DNA of 50,774 nt from the NCBI GenBank assembly GCA_016929795.1, contig JAFGIA010000345.1:1-50774 (forward strand), read 5' to 3'. The notes below the pieces were generated by a model that was not told where the DNA came from, did no database searches, and was given only the letters and a program-made list of their open reading frames with translations. The stretch comes from Anaerolineae bacterium. GTDB taxonomy: Bacteria > Chloroflexota > Anaerolineae > JAAYZQ01. The translations under genes and the position numbers were made by a program. Positions 49,428 to 50,774 of this stretch are shown piece by piece. How positions within the stretch are numbered: position 1 is the stretch's first letter; each line of letters starts with the position of its first letter.

Positions 49428-49456
49428 TTGACATAGAACAAATGTTCGAGTATAAT
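49428..49456 (+). promoter_or_regulatory. Consensus promoter of the FtsK-like ATPase gene
   Basis: TTGACA (49428-49433) and TATAAT (49451-49456) are both perfect with a 17-bp spacer. The strength makes repression by the overlapping LexA-type boxes meaningful. The ATG lies at 49508. Confidence 0.93.
49436..49447. promoter_or_regulatory. LexA-type SOS box 1 (GAACN4GTTC) in the promoter spacer
   Basis: GAACAAATGTTC is a perfect dyad that matches the GAACN4GTTC consensus of Bacillus/Actinobacteria-type LexA. It lies between the -35 and -10, so a bound repressor would block polymerase. Confidence 0.82.
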
Positions 49457-49472
49457 AGAGACATCAGGAGTA

Positions 49473-49484
49473 GAACGTCTGTTC
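49473..49484. promoter_or_regulatory. LexA-type SOS box 2 (GAACN4GTTC) downstream of the -10
   Basis: GAACGTCTGTTC has perfect GAAC/GTTC half-sites. Its centre is 37 bp from box 1, and it lies 17 bp beyond the -10, overlapping the early transcribed region. Two boxes in one promoter support real control by LexA. Confidence 0.8.
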
Positions 49485-49507
49485 GTGATGAATTGCCAGG
49501 AGGCGTG

Positions 49508-50644
49508 ATGCGTACGCGGGATCTCCACTTTCAAGCGGATCGGATCGAGATGGTGCTCGCCGGGCACAAGGTGCCGGGTCACGTGACGGGTGGCACCGTG
49601 ACACCCCGGCTGGTGCGCTTTCACCTGGCGACGCCGCTCGGCGTCAAGGTGCGGCAGGTGGCTGGGCTGGCGGAAGAGATCGCCCTCAGCCTGGGCGCCT
49701 CCACCTGTCGCGTATATCGGCACGAAGGCCAGGTCGAGGTGGAAGTGCCGCGCGAAGAAAGCCAGGCCGTGCACTTGCTTCCCCTCTGCCGGCGGCTGAC
49801 AAGCGAAACCCAGCGCGGTGGCGACAATGGCCACGGGTCAGGATGGTCGATGCCGCCCATCACCGCCGTGCTTGGCCTGGACCATGACGGAGTGCCGCTC
49901 CTCCTGCGCTTGCCAAGCCCCAATGTGGCTCACGCGCTGGTCGCGGGCACCACAGGCTCGGGCAAGACGGCGCTGGCGCGCGCCATCGTCGCCTCACTCG
50001 CCTGGTACAACCACCAGCGTTGGCTGCAAGTGGTACTCATCGACCCCAAGGGCAGGGGCTTGGGGCCATTTGCAGGCCTGCCCCACCTTCTGTGGGATAT
50101 TGTCGACGACGTTGCAGACGCGGCAGACGTGCTGGCCCGGCTGGTAAAGACAATGGAGCAGCGCGACGCTCTGCGTCGCGCCGAGCCGCGGATCGTGATC
50201 GTTATCGACGAACTGGCAGACCTCGTGCAGGTCGGCGGGCGCCCCGTCGAGCACAACCTCACGCGCCTTACGCAGCGCGGGCGTGAGGCAGGACTGCACC
50301 TGGTGGCGTGCACGCAAAAGCCGGCAGCGGCCGTGATTGGTAGCCTGATCAAGAGCAACTTTCCTGTGCGACTGGTGGGCGCGGTGACAAGCCCCGAGGA
50401 CGCCAAGGTAGCTACGGGACTGGCAGGCACCGGCGCCGAACAGCTACTGGGCGAGGGGGACTTCCTGGTCATTGCCAAGGGCCAGGTGACCCGCATGCAG
50501 GCCGCCTACATCTCGGAACCCGAGATCCTCGAGCTGGTATCGACGCTGCAAGCTGGCGCCCATCCCGCTCTCGAAGTACCCGCACCCACGGGAACAGACG
50601 GTGTCCTGTCGCGGCTGCGTGGACGGCTGCGGGTGGTCAAGTGA
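49508..50644 (+). CDS. FtsK/SpoIIIE-like DNA-translocase ATPase without membrane domain
   Basis: This 378-residue protein starts at ATG 49508 (AGGAGG upstream). Residues 1-100 resemble the FtsK alpha/beta N-terminal part. Walker A is GTTGSGKT (147-154) and Walker B is IVIVIDELADL (229-239, D234-E235). The segment TQRGREAGLHLVACTQKPAAAVIGSLIKSNFPVRLV matches the FtsK-type pattern, ending with LGEGDFLVI. It lacks the N-terminal membrane anchor and the C-terminal gamma domain that reads KOPS/SRS. It should be a soluble hexameric DNA motor. The SOS-type promoter suggests a role during DNA damage. Confidence 0.9.
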   Translation: MRTRDLHFQADRIEMVLAGHKVPGHVTGGTVTPRLVRFHLATPLGVKVRQVAGLAEEIALSLGASTCRVYRHEGQVEVEVPREESQAVHLLPLCRRLTSETQRGGDNGHGSGWSMPPITAVLGLDHDGVPLLLRLPSPNVAHALVAGTTGSGKTALARAIVASLAWYNHQRWLQVVLIDPKGRGLGPFAGLPHLLWDIVDDVADAADVLARLVKTMEQRDALRRAEPRIVIVIDELADLVQVGGRPVEHNLTRLTQRGREAGLHLVACTQKPAAAVIGSLIKSNFPVRLVGAVTSPEDAKVATGLAGTGAEQLLGEGDFLVIAKGQVTRMQAAYISEPEILELVSTLQAGAHPALEVPAPTGTDGVLSRLRGRLRVVK

Positions 50645-50774
50645 TCCCATAGAAATTCGGACAGGCATCCGCTTCAAGCACATCATGCGAGAGCGTTGCA
50701 AGGTTGGGACAGGAGAGCACGGACATCGGTCCCTGTTGCTTGCGCATGTATAACGATTGCAGTTGATTTCTGGC
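50645..50774. other. Window-edge spacer with no recognisable gene
   Basis: The 130 bases after the ATPase gene include GCAAGGTTGGGACAGG and a TATAAC, but no credible promoter spacing, terminator or gene was seen before the window ends. Confidence 0.4.

Overview
The window is a high-GC bacterial chromosome segment with dense genes, many short-overlap gene pairs and strong sigma70-type promoters. At least ten genes or operons have a near-consensus -35/-10 pair with a 16-18 bp spacer. The gene families (Na+-pumping methylmalonyl-CoA decarboxylase, DUF574-type methyltransferase, exosortase with a PEP-CTERM protein, AmaP, M32 peptidase, tandem Ig-like repeats, many GGTTGGAAGG-type dispersed repeats) suggest a Chloroflexota lineage such as Anaerolineae or Caldilineae. 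That placement is inference. No rRNA, tRNA, CRISPR array or transposase gene was recognised.

Layout. 93-4082: an operon for corrinoid-dependent methyl transfer (Fe-S protein, corrinoid protein, homocysteine S-methyltransferase, MttB-family methyltransferase without pyrrolysine). 4070-7749: a three-repeat Ig-like protein, then peroxiredoxin, Tat/lipoprotein molybdopterin oxidoreductase and M28 peptidase. 7773-10789: histidine kinase, response regulator and SAM methyltransferase on the minus strand, behind a promoter and a 66-bp hairpin leader. 10845-20109: a DNA-repair island with a small unknown protein, a UvrD-like protein with an altered Walker B, an active-looking UvrD helicase, a stand-alone Fe-S PD-(D/E)XK nuclease and RecJ, interrupted by a DegV gene on the opposite strand. 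Together the first helicase-like protein, UvrD and the nuclease supply the parts of an AddAB-type helicase-nuclease on three polypeptides.

20133-26460: a zinc-ribbon protein, then a minus-strand operon of acetate kinase and the four subunits of a biotin-dependent Na+-translocating decarboxylase plus one small membrane protein. 26595-41283: M32 carboxypeptidase, then a cell-surface region with glycosyltransferases, exosortase, EpsI-like protein, membrane-anchored glycosidase, a PEP-CTERM substrate and three large membrane proteins. 41330-47033: AmaP, a lipoprotein, ScpB, a radical SAM/SPASM protein with a PqqD-like tail, and two unrecognised adjacent genes. 47051-50644: a ParB-like/DUF4032-type protein with a 46-residue membrane protein, DNA polymerase IV, and an FtsK-like ATPase whose promoter carries two LexA-type boxes.

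The most unusual signals are the three-part helicase-nuclease island, the SOS-type control of the FtsK-like ATPase, and a family of long near-perfect palindromes and iterated repeats. These repeats lie in promoters and leaders, form terminators, and are read in frame inside several genes.
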